64,000 bases of DNA from Climacteris rufus (GCA_013398175.1 VZRZ01007761.1:1-64000), one strand, 5' to 3'. Shown: positions 13,001-28,000, counted from the stretch's first letter. Numbers and translations are program-made. Notes: generated by a model not told the origin, from the sequence alone.

Positions 13001-16000
13001 GGTATTGGAAAAAAATAAACCTGAAGGTCTATGTTTGAATATGTGTGCAGTCTTTCTTCCCAGCCCATGGGGCAGACTGAGCAGCAGTGAAATTCAGCCC
13101 CAGGCTCCCACCTGATTCCTCTGAGGTGGACTTGCCCACCTACCACAGCCCCTCCTGGCTCTCCTGCCAGTGCCTGCTGGGGCAGTTCCACAGTGCTCTG
13201 TAGGGCTGTGGCCCCTCCACTGCCAAAAACCTGCTGCTGATCTGCAGTGCATCTGGCATGAACCTTGTTAGTTGTCCAAAATGGCTCAAAAAAGATGGTT
13301 CTTAAAACATTTTACATTGGAATCTGATACTGTATATGCAGGCATATATATATAAATATATACTGTGTTATAAGATGGAATTGGAGCTTACATGAACACC
13401 ATACCCATCTTTTCCTTGTAGGAATATACATACAAATTTTGGAATAAATTTCAGTGGCTGGGCAGCATTGATATGCTGCCTGTGTGCTGTCATAATGTTT
13501 AATTTGTACAAATCTTTAAAAGAATGTATTTTGTAAGCTCTGCCTTATTGTATGTTGAGCATAGCACTCCTTAGTTTCTCTTTCACGGGCAGTTGTGTAA
13601 TACTTACAGAGAATTTCTAGTCCTGTGTTCCTGGTGTTTTGTTGTTAGTCTATTGATGTTGTGCCATTTCAAAGGCAAGAAAAGAAGCTTGTTTCTAGGC
13701 AGCCTTGCTGTTCTTGAAGTTTCTTTCTCTGCATTTTAGCACTACCTACTTCTCTGCTCCGTGTTGGACTAATGTACAGCATGCTAGGGTGCTGGAGCAG
13801 ATAAGAGACTCTTAAAAATTAATATTAAAATATTTTTAACAAAAGGAATTGGCAGATTACAGGATTTTTTTTTAAATTTTATTATATTAAGAGGAAATGC
13901 TGCTGGTTGTTTACCTTTTGCAGGTTTTTACCTCTTGGACAGTTAATATTCTGACTGACTCCACCTCCACTAACCAATTAGACCTTTTATCATTAACAGC
14001 TCTAAAGAAATATATAAACAGAAGCAGATATGAAAAGCACCTACCAGGTTGTAGAGCCAGCCCTGCAAAGATTCAGCGCTCTAACAGATCCTTTAAGAAG
14101 CTGACTTTTCAGTTTATTCTTTCCCTAAATTGAGTTAACAATTCAGTGCAAGTGTCATAGTGCTGTTTATAATATAAAACAGTTGTAATAGTGTGATTCT
14201 TTGCAGAACCCTGGAGCAGGCAAATACTGGCTGTGGCATCTCATCAGTTTGGAAGATGTGATTTCTCAGAGGAGGGAGCGTATGTAGAGCACCAGTGAAA
14301 TTGTTATGAAATCTCTCCCTTGCTAGGGTATCCAAGCATAGAGACTTTCCCTTTTTGTATTTTCAGTTTTCTCTACAGCCTTTTTACTCTGAATATTGAT
14401 TTTCCTCTTCTCTCTTTCCCACTGTCCCTTTTAAACATTTTGTGCAAGATGTAAAAATTTTACTCTGTTGCTACTTAATTCCTTCCTGCTTAATTTTTTC
14501 CCCCACTCTAGTTCTGTACCATGCATTTTCCCTTCAAGGGAAGGTCACAACTGTGGTTGATAATTTCAGGTGTTACTGCATAAATTCCTCAGGTCTGATG
14601 ACCTAGCAGAAATGTTCAGCTGTATGCAGTTTTTTGGTTTGGGAAGGTAAGATGTGTATTATGTGTTGGTATCAGCACATTTTATTGGATGCAATTCTGA
14701 AAGTGTTAAATGGCCTCAGTGTGTCAGAGATGGTGGGACCTGACATGGGTGCCAGGAATTGCTGTGATAAGCACTTGCTGATGTCTGTAGATGATAGGGA
14801 GAACTGTAAGCCATGTGTTGGGAAGCTATGTAGTGTTTCAGAGGAAAATGTTTACCAGGTAAAAATTTCTGTTAAACACCAAAGGAGATAGCAGCATGGA
14901 AGGCTCCAGAGGAGTGACCTGGCTGTGTATCTTCACAGAGATTGCTGGCTGATTTTGAGTACCGAAGAACTTTCCTTGACTGATTTTTTGGAGTGGGAGT
15001 GGGAGATGGGGGGGATGCATAGCTTGGTTTGATGTTGGTTGTCCCAAAACAGCAGCCTGTTGCTCCTGGATAGTTTGAGCAAAGGCTGAGAGTGAACTAC
15101 CACAGTAAACAGTGTTTTTTTGTGCAGTGTTGATTGGGTATAATACTAGAGGGCAGAATTTGTTACAGCTTGTTTTAATCTTTTCTGCACTCAGGAATGC
15201 ATAGGAGAGATGACATTCGTAAAACAGCACTCACTGGTTTTTTAAATTATGTAGTTATTGTGGGTTTAACAGTTAACTGATCAAGGGGAATTAATACTTC
15301 AACAGCAACTGAAGTTAGTTCATTCTGGAAAGAAACATTATGTAGGTGTGGTGGAAGAATTAGTCCTTGAGAAAGCATTTACGGGTCATTTCATAGCTGG
15401 ACACAGTCGTTCAGCCGTTACAGGGTTGGAGGTTGTGGTTGGGAGAGGGCACTTTTATCTCATGACTAACATCTAGATAAGGCTATCTAAAATGCAAGCA
15501 TATCTGAATTCACCTAATTTGAATATTTTATATTAGATCCTCTTCTAGTCTTCATAGGTAATCTCTTATTTACTGTCAGTGTCTGCAGAGAGAAGAAAAA
15601 CGGATGTGTTGAATTTCTCCTGCATGTTGACCAAAGGTATCAGAAGCCCTGGGCTCACATTAGTGGCTTGGAAGAAAATGCCTGTGTTCAGGACAGCTGC
15701 TGTTTGGGCTTTACCATGTGTGGTCAGTACCATGTAGCATCTGAAAACTGTAATGCTACTGTAAAACTAGGGACAGCTCAGGAAGCTCACAGCTTTTGGC
15801 TCCAGTCTTGGAGGGACTCCCACCATGCTAGTGTGCTGTGGAGCATTTGTGACAGAGTACCATGTGGAGAATATTTTGTATTTTTGTACAAATGAGTGAG
15901 CTTCCCAAGAGAATTGGGGGATGAATGATTTTTTCCCAGTGTTTCATTAATTTCATGGTGAGGCATATGATGTCTGGATGGGATTAAAGACTGGAGAACC

Positions 16001-19000
16001 TTCTGATTTCTTTTTGCTTTTCAGTTTCCAGAGATGAGTCCTTCATACAAACAATAAACTTCTGCTGTTGTATAGAGTGACTTCCACTAAGGAGGGTGAT
16101 CAGCTCTTTATCCTGAGGGTAGTGACTCTGGTTTATGAGCTGCTTCTTGCTCCCAAATACTTCACTGCAATGTGATTGGCAAAAGGCCTCTGTTAGCCCT
16201 GGAGTTGCAGCCAGAGGAGATGAACTGGCAGGGATGGTAGAGGTCACTTTAGGACTGTATCATCTGAAAACTGGTGCCAGAATGATGTGGATTAACTGAA
16301 GGGAACATCACCTAGCAGACAGAGCAAAATACACCATGTTAAGAGACTGAGCAGAAGTGTAAGTGTGAGGGGATGTCAGGAACAACTGCCATTCTTATAT
16401 TTAATGCAGAATTTTGGAATTGGGGGATTTTTTTTTCCCAACCCACACTATGTAAGTGCCTTCCTCTCTGGCTTATGCATATTTAAGAGTGTTGTAACCT
16501 GAAAATGTTGGTGTTTTTGAAGCTTTTTGAAAGGAGACTCTGTTATGGGCTGGCAAATGTATTTTTTTGAGTTTTGATGTGGGTCTGTTGCAAGCAGGCT
16601 CCTTTCCTGTTCAGCAGGAAGCAGTGTCCTTTCCTGCAGACACGTCATAGCAGGGCTTGTTCTCACTGGGAGTGACGAACCTGGAAGGCCTTAGTTTCCT
16701 TTTCATTTTCAGCATATAAGATACTTGTGGAGAATCTGGCCATGCTCACAAGGCTGCAGGCTCTAAGATACTTTTTCCTGTGCTCACCATGCCTATTTGA
16801 ACCAACCTTCCTGAATACTTACTATCAATCCCAGGTTCTGTGTTTCTCCTTCATCATTTATGAACTGTTTTCAGGCTTATTGTTTTCTTTGCTTATAAAA
16901 ATAAAATACACCTTAAAGATTTAAATTCTACCCCTTGTCATCTGCTGTAACGAAAAAAAAAACCCAAACCCATACACAAACCCCAAACAACAGTGTGTGT
17001 AGCACAGCAATTTTATCTCGGATAACAGTTCCCCTTTGCACTCGGATTGCCTGGATTTGTTTTTTGGGACAGGCTGATCTTAGCTATTGGGAACACAGAA
17101 ATCTCACCCACAACATAATGGAGGCACTGGAAATACTTCTGAGTGTCCTGTTGAATTCTGCAGTGTTGGTTTGGTTACATAAAAACAGGGCTTTTCTCAG
17201 TCTTCGGGGAAGGTGAGAGTGCTGAGGGGTTCATCTGTGTATTCTGTCCTTAGGTCATGGCTGAAAACTTCCTTCGGTTCCAGCAACAGTGCCAGCTGTA
17301 CCAGCAGTACTTGGTGCTCTTTGCTTGCCTCTTCAGTCTCAGCAGCAGCAAGGAGCTTCCATGAAATGCTTACATGGCCTCTGCTGTTGCTGGTGATCCC
17401 CAGCTGAATTCTTTTCCATACTTTGGGATGCCCCAGTACAGCCTGAATATCTGCTCCTTGTTATATTTTGACTGTCTGCATTTGTGTCTGTGCTCCTTGT
17501 GCCTTGTTTGTTCTCCTGCGTTTCTTTTCTTTCCTTCTCTTGCCAGTTGTGCAGGATTGACCTCCTGCAGTCCAGCCAAAACAGAAATGCAAGTGGGTGT
17601 TTCACATGGAAACAAGTTTTGCCCCTAATTCAATTCCAGCATGCTTTTCTAGGGCAATTTAAATGTGATGTTTTATTCATACCAAGTCGGTATTGCTGTG
17701 TTCTCCTAATAGTCCTGGACGAGTGTAGGAGATAATCTGCAGATTAGAGTCATCGCAAGAGCAGTCAGCTGATCTGCAACTTTAATATTCCACTGTACTA
17801 CAGTACTGAGCATGAGAAACTTTGCAAGTGTAAGATGGTTTATATTGAGCTGCCAGCAGAAGAACGACTCTGGAATTCCTGTGGAGGATGTGTGACGTTG
17901 GAGTCAAGAGCACGGAAACCGAGTAAAGATGCTTTGCGAAGGGAGCGCACGGGAAGCGGGACAGACACAAACTTCTTTTTTCTTGTTTCATTCCCAACAA
18001 AAAAGAAGAGCAGGAGCTTCTACTTTAGCACCTGCTTCTGACTTCCTCCTTCAGTGACGAGCCTGGTTATTTTTGTAACTGTGGTTGGTTTTTTGGTTTG
18101 GCTTTTTTTTCTTCTCTGGCTTTGCAGAATTAATGAATTCACTGGAGCCACCTTGAAACAACTTCCTTTTCAGAATGAATGTTAAGGTTTACTCTCTAGC
18201 ATCCCAGGAACAGATCCACGGGTTTGGTTTTTTGTTTTATTTTGGGTTTTTTTGAATTGCAGAAATAGGTTATCATTTGTCACCTGTGTGACCATGCTGC
18301 TTTGCATGCTAACAGCTTCGTTTAGGAGTGTGAGGATAGCTCAGTGGTTTTATCTTCCTCAGGAGTTACAAGCTTTACTAAAAAATTTGTAGAGAAACAG
18401 AGGCAAAGATGGTAATAACAATGCAAGATCAAACAAATATGAGTGACAGGGATGGGAACAGAGTTTAGCAGTGCTTCCATCTCTTACCCTGTCTGCAACA
18501 CATCAGAACTGGGACTCCAGAGTTGAACTTGCTTTGTTCACGCTGCCCCTGAAGCTGCCATGACCCAGGAGCAGCTCTCTAATCCGTGTCCCCGTGTGGC
18601 TGCCCCAGTCCTTCTGCAGGCACCGGGCGTGGGGCAGCCTGGGCTGCCAGGAGAGAGAAGCTACCAGTGCTTCTGTTGCTGGGAGCATAAAATGTGCTTG
18701 GTTTGGTGGAAACTTTTCCTTAGAGTGGGGCCTAAAGACATTGTTACACAGTGTAATTAAATCCTGTTGTTTTAATTATATAACAGAATTTAAAGCTCTT
18801 TGAAATATTTGCATAGTATTTTAGAATGAAGCAAAAATGTACATAATATGTTTAATAGTGAATGCAATCGATTCAAGTTTAAATACTGTGTTTAAGGAAA
18901 AAAATTGTAAACTCATATTTGAAAAGTAACTTGTGATGTAACTTTGCAGAGGATTCTTGTTTTATGTGTAAGACAGTAATACACAGGTTACACCATTTAA

Positions 19001-22000
19001 CATTCCTGCTGCTTCCAGCTGTGGCTTGGTATTGGTTGTGGATTCCCCTGTGCTGCTCCATGCATGTAGGTGACATGAGACCAGCTCTGGCCCATTCCAT
19101 GCTGCTTCTTTTTTCCCAGCTGAGTACAGGGCACCTGGCTTTTCTTCTCACCTGCTTCCCTCTCCTCCTCAGTCTGTTTGAGGGTAGCTCACCTTTCTCC
19201 CCAGACTGCTGCATCCAGCTTGGGAGGTGGCTCTGTCAGCCTGATTTATTTCCTTTCACCTCGCCTCTCTTCTTACAGTGTCCTGCTCTGGGGGGTTTCA
19301 TCGTTCCTTTGCTCAACTGTCCTTTGAGAAAGGAGCAGAAATAAACACCTCAGTACTCCTGTGGGGGTTTTCTTGGTTATCCTCTTTATTCCTCTTTAAC
19401 TTTTTTATTAAAATGTTCAGCTAAGGCCTTTTTCTGGACTCATTAAGCAGCTCTTTCTTAGGAGTAACTTTTTGCCAGGCCAGGATCCTGAGACAAATCC
19501 TAACTATTCCAGCCACCACACTTGTGTGAACACATTTAATTAAAAACTTGGAATTCAGATTCCCTCCCTTTCCCAGCAAAGTGTATTTTATGACTTCCAG
19601 GAGCGCAAACATGGAGAATCTGTCAGTCCCAGAGAAGTTCTTTATAGGAAGACCTGGCTAAAGCATAAGTAACCAGGACTCTTTACTATTTGCTGGTAAC
19701 AATGGGAAAATATAGAGAAATAAAAAGAGGTTGTCAGAAAAATAGATATTCACAAGATGACTTTGCCTTTTTTCCTAGGATAAAATTGCTACTAGAATAT
19801 GTAAAATGTGAGCAATTTATTGAGATATATATTTACAGAGTTGTTTGAGTTTCCTTTTGATAGAAATCCACAGTGCTTCCACATAGAATTTGGATTTAAA
19901 TAGGACATTTCAGTCTCCTGTCTAATTTCTTATGTTCATTTTTTCTGTGTAGGAGAGAGTTTAAGCTGGTGATAAATTATGTGAGAGGATAATTTATGTT
20001 AAAAAGGGAGAAATTATGTATTTTAGAGGTGACCTACCAGAGACTGTGTCTGTTCTTACTACTTATGATAGCTGAAGTAGACTGAAATTCTAGATTTTGA
20101 GTTATATTTTTTTTTATAATATGAACCTTGAAAATACTAGGATTCTCAAATTTGATGATTCCCTACTCATGCCAGGACATGTCTAGTATCTTCTACAGGG
20201 AGCTGTATTACCTTTCATTGTTGTTGAGGTAGTTGACACAAAATTCTGCATGAAACAATTACACTTGTGTAATGTTACTGTGCCAGTTCATTGGTATCTG
20301 CTTTTTCTTGTCTCTTTTGTGATATTTGAGTGCTCTCCATTGCCTGATGAACAGGAGACCATGTATTCTGCACATGCAAAACTTGCAGCATCATCAAGGA
20401 TCCAGTAATTGTCTCAATAACTTGAGGAAAAGGATTTCTTTCCCAGAAGTTTGATTTTGTTTTTACAGTTCTTTTGAGTTAGTTGCAGCAAGCTACTTGA
20501 CAGCTTCACGGGGAAAAAAAAGCACCAGCTGTTTGCTATAAATAAATGAACTCAGCTAATGGTAGGAGAGTAGTGGAAGTTATGTCATAAAATACTGCAT
20601 TGTGTTGTCTGTGTTGCTTAAACTTACTGAACATTGTTTGTTGCATGGTATGGTTTCATCATTCATTTGTTTAATGTGTAGGTTGAGTAATGTTTGCTGA
20701 TAGCAGTGCTGATTTTAGCATAATGAAATTAGGGTGTTCACAATGTCACCAGGAGGCATATTTTTTGTGTTACAAAAGGCATCTATTTTAAACAGCAGTA
20801 AGAATAACCTGACTATACTAAACTGACACAGATATTTATGAAACAGCTTGAATAAAAGAAATCTAAACTGCTTAGTTGTTTTTTTGGACAATGACCTGAT
20901 ATCTAGCTGGTTATTGCTGGATGGTGTTTTATTAGATTCCAATTGTTAGCAAACAGTATTTGTGAAAGCTTGTGGGAGGAAGTGTGGTGTAAGAGTTTGG
21001 ATTCTTGCTGGTGGAGTTACTGGAATTCTTTACACATCTGTAATCATCCTTAGCTGAGATAGCTTGGTAGTTTATCCAGCTCTGAGTTTTATAATCCAGA
21101 ACAAAAAACTAGCTTAGTGTGGGAATAACCAGTGGGTATGGATTGTACTGGTTTGGGCAAGTTGTGTTGCTGCAGAAATAAGCTGATGTGAAACTGGATG
21201 GGTATAAGCAGATATCTTCTGAAAGCAACTGAGATGCTTGCAATGTGAGGCAGAGCAGCTGTCAAAAATGTTCTTGTGCAAATGTGGTTATCTTTATTTT
21301 TGGACTAACCAGCATTTTGTCTTCACAGCAGCTATATTTCTGAATGGAAGTGGCTTGCAGACAGAGCTAGAATTGGCAGCCGTTGGACATGGCTTCAAGC
21401 CCAGATTTCAGAACTAGAATACAAAATCCAACAACTAACTGACCTTCACAGGCAGATACGTGCCACCAAGGTATTGTCTGTAAGCTCATAAATGGCCTTT
21501 TCAAATCACCTTTTGACAGTGTTCCTTGTAATATTTATTTATTTGGTTCCTTGTTGCTGTTCTGTGTTGTGCCCTAGACTTTTAGTGTCTGTGCAGGCTG
21601 TCACCTGTGGAGGTTAATGGGGAAGAGGTAAGGAGCTAAAAACTACTGTACCTGTGAGGGCACCAGTGTAAGACTGGGATTTGGGAACTCTGACCTCTGT
21701 ATCTGTGGTGGTGACTTTGTCAGTGGCTTTCAGGGGCCCAGCACACAGTACTGCATTTATTACACTGGTTTTTCCTCTGCAGGAGAGGCGACATTGGCAT
21801 TTCAGGTGGGATGGTTGGATATTCATTTTTGTGTTGTGGGCTTTCAGGGTGGGGTTTTTGTTACTTGCAGTGCATGTTTTTTCTGAGGATTAGCTGGTTA
21901 ATGTTTGTACAGCACTTTGAACAGGTCAAGGATTAATTATTACTAAAATTCCAATGTGTGTAACTCATGTACTAGTTTTTCTAAATCAGACTGGCTAGAC

Positions 22001-25000
22001 AGTGGGAAAGTGACATTCCTAAAACATTAGTAATCTAGCTATCAGTTTAATGGGTTCCTCAGGTCATTCTCATGTAACAGAAGCCAAACCTGTGTCAGGT
22101 GGTGTGATAGTGAGAGCTTTTAGAGGAGGGCTCTTTGACTTTTCATTGATAAACCTCATGTGGGTTCTCTAGTCTGTGTTGGGGTCAGGTAAACACAACT
22201 GAGAGGAGCCAGAAGATGCTTCAGAGCTTATGTGGCTGAACGTGAGACTTAGAGGGAGTTTAAAAGGAGAGGAAAATAAACTCAGAGAGCATTTAGCTCT
22301 CAACACATAAAGAAAAATTATTCTGTCTTCTCCTTTCACCCTCAAAGCGCTTCTTTTCATATCCAGCTTGTCCCCAGTCAGGTTTTTCTTTACCAAAAAT
22401 TGAAGAGCCTTTGTTTAAGGATCTGTGAAAGGCGATTTTGTATTTTGGTGAAGGGTGAGAATGCCCATGTTTCGGTCTTGTCCGAAACACCAGATACATG
22501 CACACTCTTATACCCAGAACCTGTCAGTCTTTACAGAAGATTAAGAAACAAATATGTGATAAATGAGAGGAAAAACATTGTTTTAGTCATTGCATTTCCT
22601 TCACGTTAGGTGGGATGTTGGCTTGGAGCCAAGTCATCTTCCTGGTGGAGATTTTTTGTGACGTTCCTGTCTGAAACTTCATGCCCATTTTACCATCTGT
22701 GATATTTAGTGTTTGGCATTGTGTCCCACAGTGAAGTAGGCACCTATTTTCTTTGGATGGGTTTGTTTTATGTGTGCATGTTTATAGTACAGCAGTGCAG
22801 CAGCTACGGAAGGACATGTGGGCTGATAGAAAGAGCTCTTTGTTTTCATTTAGTGACTGCAAAGGAGTTACACAATATCATTAGAATTTGTATGCTGTGT
22901 TTAATGGTTCCAGAGTGTTTTTCATGTGTTTTGAGTGGAAAAAAACGTGATTCATTTCCAGTGAACAACGATTTCAAGCAAAATGCCACTCCTTGAGCAC
23001 CATAATGCAGTAGGAAAGGAGATGAGTAACTTGTGGGCTGTTTTCTGCCCTACTGCATTGTGTCTTCTGCATCTCTACAGGCGCAGAAGTAGCAGCCCTG
23101 GATCTTTGAGAGTCCTTTCATTTAAAAAAAAATCTGTTACCTGCAAAGCAAAAGAATTACATTTGGAGAGGAGGGAAGTCATTGCCAAATCCTACTGATT
23201 GTAACCCATTTAACTTGTAATACCTATCTTGTCAGTATTAGTCTTCTAATTCTTTACTCTTCCTCTTTTCTTCTGTGCCTGTTCCATCTCTCCCTTTCCA
23301 TTCAGTCTGTCAATTTTCCTCTTCCTTTTCTGCTTTCCTCTTTCCATGCTTGGTAAACAGGTTTCTAAAACTTCAAAAATTAGAATTCCGTGTGTGAGTT
23401 TGTGTTTGTGTGTGTGTGTGTCTTCTCTTTCCTCTGACCTCAGAATTTGGCATTTAGACTTTTTAGACTCTCTGTGGTCATGGCCTATGATCCTTTTTCT
23501 AAAAGGACCTAAAGATTCTCGGTTTTAAATGAGTCTGAAGCCGTTGAGGTAGCTTGTCTTCCTGTTGTGGCACACAGAAAATAGTTCTCTACTTGAATTT
23601 CCTTGAATGTACTGCCCATAGTATGCAGCTGGTCTGGATTTGTGTCCATCTGCTGTAAATGGAAAAGCACAGATGATGATCTATGTGGAAAATGTAGCAT
23701 TGACTTGATTCGGAATCTCTGTGCTCTTTTTGGGCATTAGACCAAATTTTCAAGCACCTTTGTTTTTAGAGAATATCTTAGTTCTCAGCTTTGAATTTAT
23801 AACTCAAATAGGGGAATAAGTTAGGCACAGTGAAAACAAAACAATTTCACCTTGTCTCCTAGCCTCCCCTTTCAAGTCTCTTTGAGACTTGCCTGTATGT
23901 TTCAAGGCCAGTTGCTGCTGAGGCAAGAGCAAAGGTCTTGGTAAAACTATGGGATCCTTAGTTTCCACAGCCACAACCTAAGTGAAGTCTGTCTTGCTTA
24001 AAGAAATAGCAATAGAGCTTCCTTGTCTTTCCATTATGAGTCTTCCTTTTTCCTTGGTTGAGTGGAATGTTCTCGTTAGAAAGGCTCATCTGAGGCAGTA
24101 GTAGAATGGTCCCATTCTTTCAATATCTGCTTGATATTTGAGTAACAGTTAGTACTTAAAAGCAAGTAAGTTATTTCCCTTTCTCTTTGGAAAAAGCCTG
24201 CAGAGGTTTGATAGCCTTTTCTGAGTATTAAATTTATTTGCTTAAGATTCTGACAAACCGAGGGACTATTTGAAGACTGGTTTTGACTGTTACAAAATTA
24301 TTTTTGCTTTTATTTTGTTTAAGTTCTTGAATCAACTGATGTGTTACCTAGGGTTGTATTTGACACCTCTGTTTTTCTAATCTGTCATGTGGAAAACACA
24401 ATAGGGGTATTATTTTCCTAGTTCCATTTATGAAACTGTTATTTCCCTACCATATAAAGTTATATTTATCTTGTTAGGTGGTGTTCTAGATGGTACACCA
24501 CATCTGATGCCACATATGTGCAGGTGGTCTTGAAAAGCAGTGAGAATGCTAGAATATTTAGGATAGTTACTTCTAATTATGAAACTCCAAAAATGCTCAC
24601 CTTAAAAAAATCAGTTATTAAATTGTAAAAGGCTTATGTTTAGAATTATATACTCTCTTCTACATAAAAATAATGGCCTTGATGTTCTGCTTAGAACACG
24701 GATAGGAATAAGAGAATAGAGCACTTTAAAATGTTTCCAGCAGTATTTATTGACTGTGAAGACTAAAACCCAGTCCAAATCAAAAGGTGGTCGTTTCTTA
24801 CAGAAAAACCTCACCTTAAATCAGCAGGCAAATGATCATGTAATACTCTAATAACTATGAATTTCTGATTTGAATTTTAGCACAAATGTTTGAGCAGTGG
24901 TAAAACACAAGTGATTGCTGTTATAAGGAGTAGCACATTAATGCAGTCTTTTATAAACAAAAATGCCTACTATTTCTATATTTTAGCTGCTAAGTGTATT

Positions 25001-28000
25001 TAAAATGTAGTATAAGTGCTCAAAAGTTGTTGGGAGGTTTTAAGAGGGATGTGCCAGGTTTGACTGCCCCTTAAAAATTATTTAGGAGGGTTAATCTGTT
25101 GTCAACCAACTGTGTTCAATTGCTGTTGTCTAGGGGATGGTGGTCTTAGAAGAATTCCCATTTCCAAAAGACATTTTGAAGAAGCAAATACAATTGACAG
25201 ACCAAGAAGCTTTATTAAACGCCACAGGGAATTCACAAGCTGCCATTGAGAGACAGGACTCGTTGCCGGAACATGACTTTGAAATGTCACCCAGCAGTCC
25301 TACCCTGCTCTTACGAAACATAGAAAAACAGGTAAAGTAAAACAAAACAGAGCCCTCCCTGAAGCCAAGAGATTGACTTCAGAAACAGGGCAGGTTCCAT
25401 GGTGATGCCTTCCGAAAAGAAAGGCATTTTGCAGTCCTGGCAGTGGGCGCTGATTAATTGAGGTGCTTAAATAACTACACCATCCACCAGGTTTACAAAT
25501 TAACCTTTTATTTCTGACTTGTCTTTGTTCCCACTTTGTTTCCCTTCGAGTGACCACATAACAGCCTCTAAGAGCCATCCCCTGCTTTATCATCGGGGTC
25601 AGCCTAGGTTGTTTCGGGAAATGCTTAATGTGGGAGGAAAGAGCACTGCTGACAGTGGAGATATGTTGCACTTGAAATTAAAAAAAAATCAAAACAACAG
25701 AACACAATTGTTCATCTGCCTTTTCAAGCACTGTAGGACTCTGGTTTGGAGCTGAGCAGTTCAGGTACAGCAGAGCTGGAGTTGTGAGCGGAGTTTCGCT
25801 TCGTGGCCATTTCCATTGTTAATTCCAGGAAACACAAAGTAGACTCCAGCAGGGTTTTCTTTTACTTGAAAGCACATAAAGGATGTGGTAGGATCACATT
25901 GCTGAAGGACATGCTGGAAATTTGTTTTTCAGAATGAATTTATGCAGTTTGTGTAAAACAAACCTGGCAAAGCCACTGTGGGGCATTAATATGTTGCTCT
26001 GCTGCTCTGCATAAATTCCTGGTCATACACACATTCTTTGAATGGGGTAGAAGTAGTAGCTTGAAGTGCTAGTGTCTGCTCCTGAATCTCTCTGCCAATT
26101 TTTCTTACTTCACAGTTGTACTTTCCTGTTCTTAGAATGCTTCCACTAGTTGATAGATCTTATCCACCAGAGGCAGGGGTGACAAAGCAATGAAAAAGGA
26201 AGTTTTTATGTTCAGTGCTGGCAATTGCATAAGGTAAACAAAACAGCATTTTTAGAATGTGGTGAAAGGCCCCTCTTTAAGTGGTGACTTGGAGAATTAA
26301 ACACACTTCTCAGTAAGACTTTTGACAATTAAAGTGATAGTGATGTGTTTCCTGGTCCCCAAGTAGCCACAAACTTGATCCAAGGGGTCCAAGAACTTGG
26401 GTGATCTGAAAATTACTTGGAAGTAAAGGTGTTCTTCATCTAACACATCTCACAGATCACATTGTATTTCTTCCCTTTTACACCACTAAAAACTTTGGGG
26501 TTTGGTTTCCTTTTGACTGCCAGTTCTGCTCTTAACTCTGAAAGTCTGGGTTTGTTGTTCACTGTCAGGAGCAGCAATGCTGCAGGCTGAAGTAAATTCA
26601 CATATTCCCACAGAATTCTTCAGTCCAGTGTTAAAGTATTTCTTTGTTAAAAGTAAGTAATTTTACTTGAGAACAAAAGAAAAGTCATATAGAATAAAAA
26701 TGACTAAGGCTGGCAATTTTTATTAATACTGTTTTGTAGTCCTTTTTGCAGCTACATGTATGTTTTTCCTTGTGTTTTGGGAGTCTGCCATTGTTTTCAT
26801 TCTTTTATATTCAATAGAGAGTTTGCTCCTTACGGAATGAATTCTGTTGAGATTTTTAGATTAATCTGCTTACTATTTTACTGGCATCTGGTTTGCCCTG
26901 TCCAGGCCTTTTATAATTGGCTTGTTATTTCTGTGCTTTCATATCCATCCCTGAATTTTTTTATTGTGATGTGAAATTTTTACCCAACTGCAGCACTTGA
27001 ATGTTAAGAGAAAATATAAGAGTTGTAATAAAACAGAAAAAAGAATTATTTCTCTTTCTGCATAAATGTAAATGTAAAATCAAAATGTAAAGAAAACTTA
27101 CTCGGTAACCTCTAGCAGTTCATGTTTTAAACATTTTTTGTTGTGAATGAAAATCCAGTTAAGTAATGCAGAAGTTGTTTGGGTTTTTTTAAAGAAGTAT
27201 GCCATTTCAGATACATTTCATTTCTGTTTAGTGTGGAGAACAGTTTCCTCTAAGAAAACTACATTTGTTGTGAGAATAGCCTTTAAGATCTGACATTTAA
27301 AACAAAAAAATCATTGTGAAATGTTATTTGGAGTCAGTCCACAATTCATTGCTCTGCAAGGAGTAATTCTTAGTCTTAACAAATTGGCTACTTTTGCTTC
27401 ATTTGTTTTGGGTCAGTTTTGAAGTCGGGGTTTTTTGCGGAAGGAGCGGGGTGGGGGGATGGGGGGTGGTGTTGCTTCTTCTTGCTATTTTTGAGGATAC
27501 CAGGAGATTTTATCCGTTCTGTCTGTGGCTACAGTCGTCCTCATGTAGTTAGTTACACTTCCTTTTATAAAAACACCTTTGTCAAACTACAGTGAGCAAT
27601 GAAGAGGATTCTTTTAAGAACAAAAGTACTTTGAGTGAACAAAATGTACAATGAATATAGACAGTTGATCTTTTTTCCCCCCTGTTAAAATGCTTGTCAA
27701 ATGGCCAGTTAGCAGCTCTGGCTGCAGCTGTTGTAACGTCAGCTGTAAAGTGTTCTGGTTTCTTTTTCCCTTTTAAAAGACCTTTGGTTACAATACTAAG
27801 ATCACTAATGTATAAACAATGTTCTTGTCTGGTTGTTCAGGGGTTGTGTTGGTGGTTTCTTGCTGTTTTATTTGGGTTTTGGTAGAGTTGAACATAATAA
27901 TTGTGAAAGGAAAACCATGCCACACAGTTATTCACAGAAGGACATGAAAAATGATTATTCCGTGATGTATGGGACTGGAATCCTAAGTAGGAAAACAAGA

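Larger units (their letters stand above)
7011..21328 (+). other. KANSL1L: Intron 2 of KANSL1L (14.3 kb, the largest)
   Basis: The intron begins GTAAGT and ends in TTGTCTTCACAG, where a second AG follows three bases later. I see no gene inside it. Notable contents are an AT-rich cluster of homeobox, FOX and SOX-type motifs at 12420-12700, a TA-rich microsatellite at 13344-13362, and a tRNA-like A-box match at 18337-18347 that lacks a B box. The open frames are short (at most about 130 codons), unrelated to known proteins and occur on both strands. Confidence 0.9.

Noticed and set aside
14838..15230. A 130-codon antisense open frame in intron 2
   Set aside because: The composition is random-looking, no family is recognised, and it lies within a well-bounded intron.
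18331..18360. A tRNA-like A box (GATAGCTCAGTGGTTTTATC)
   Set aside because: No B box (GGTTCGAAT type), anticodon stem or acceptor stem follows within the expected distance. It is a chance match.
18964..19344. A 126-codon hydrophobic open frame on the + strand in intron 2 with an overlapping antisense frame
   Set aside because: The Leu/Phe/Cys richness reflects the T/C-rich DNA. There is no conserved membrane-protein pattern.
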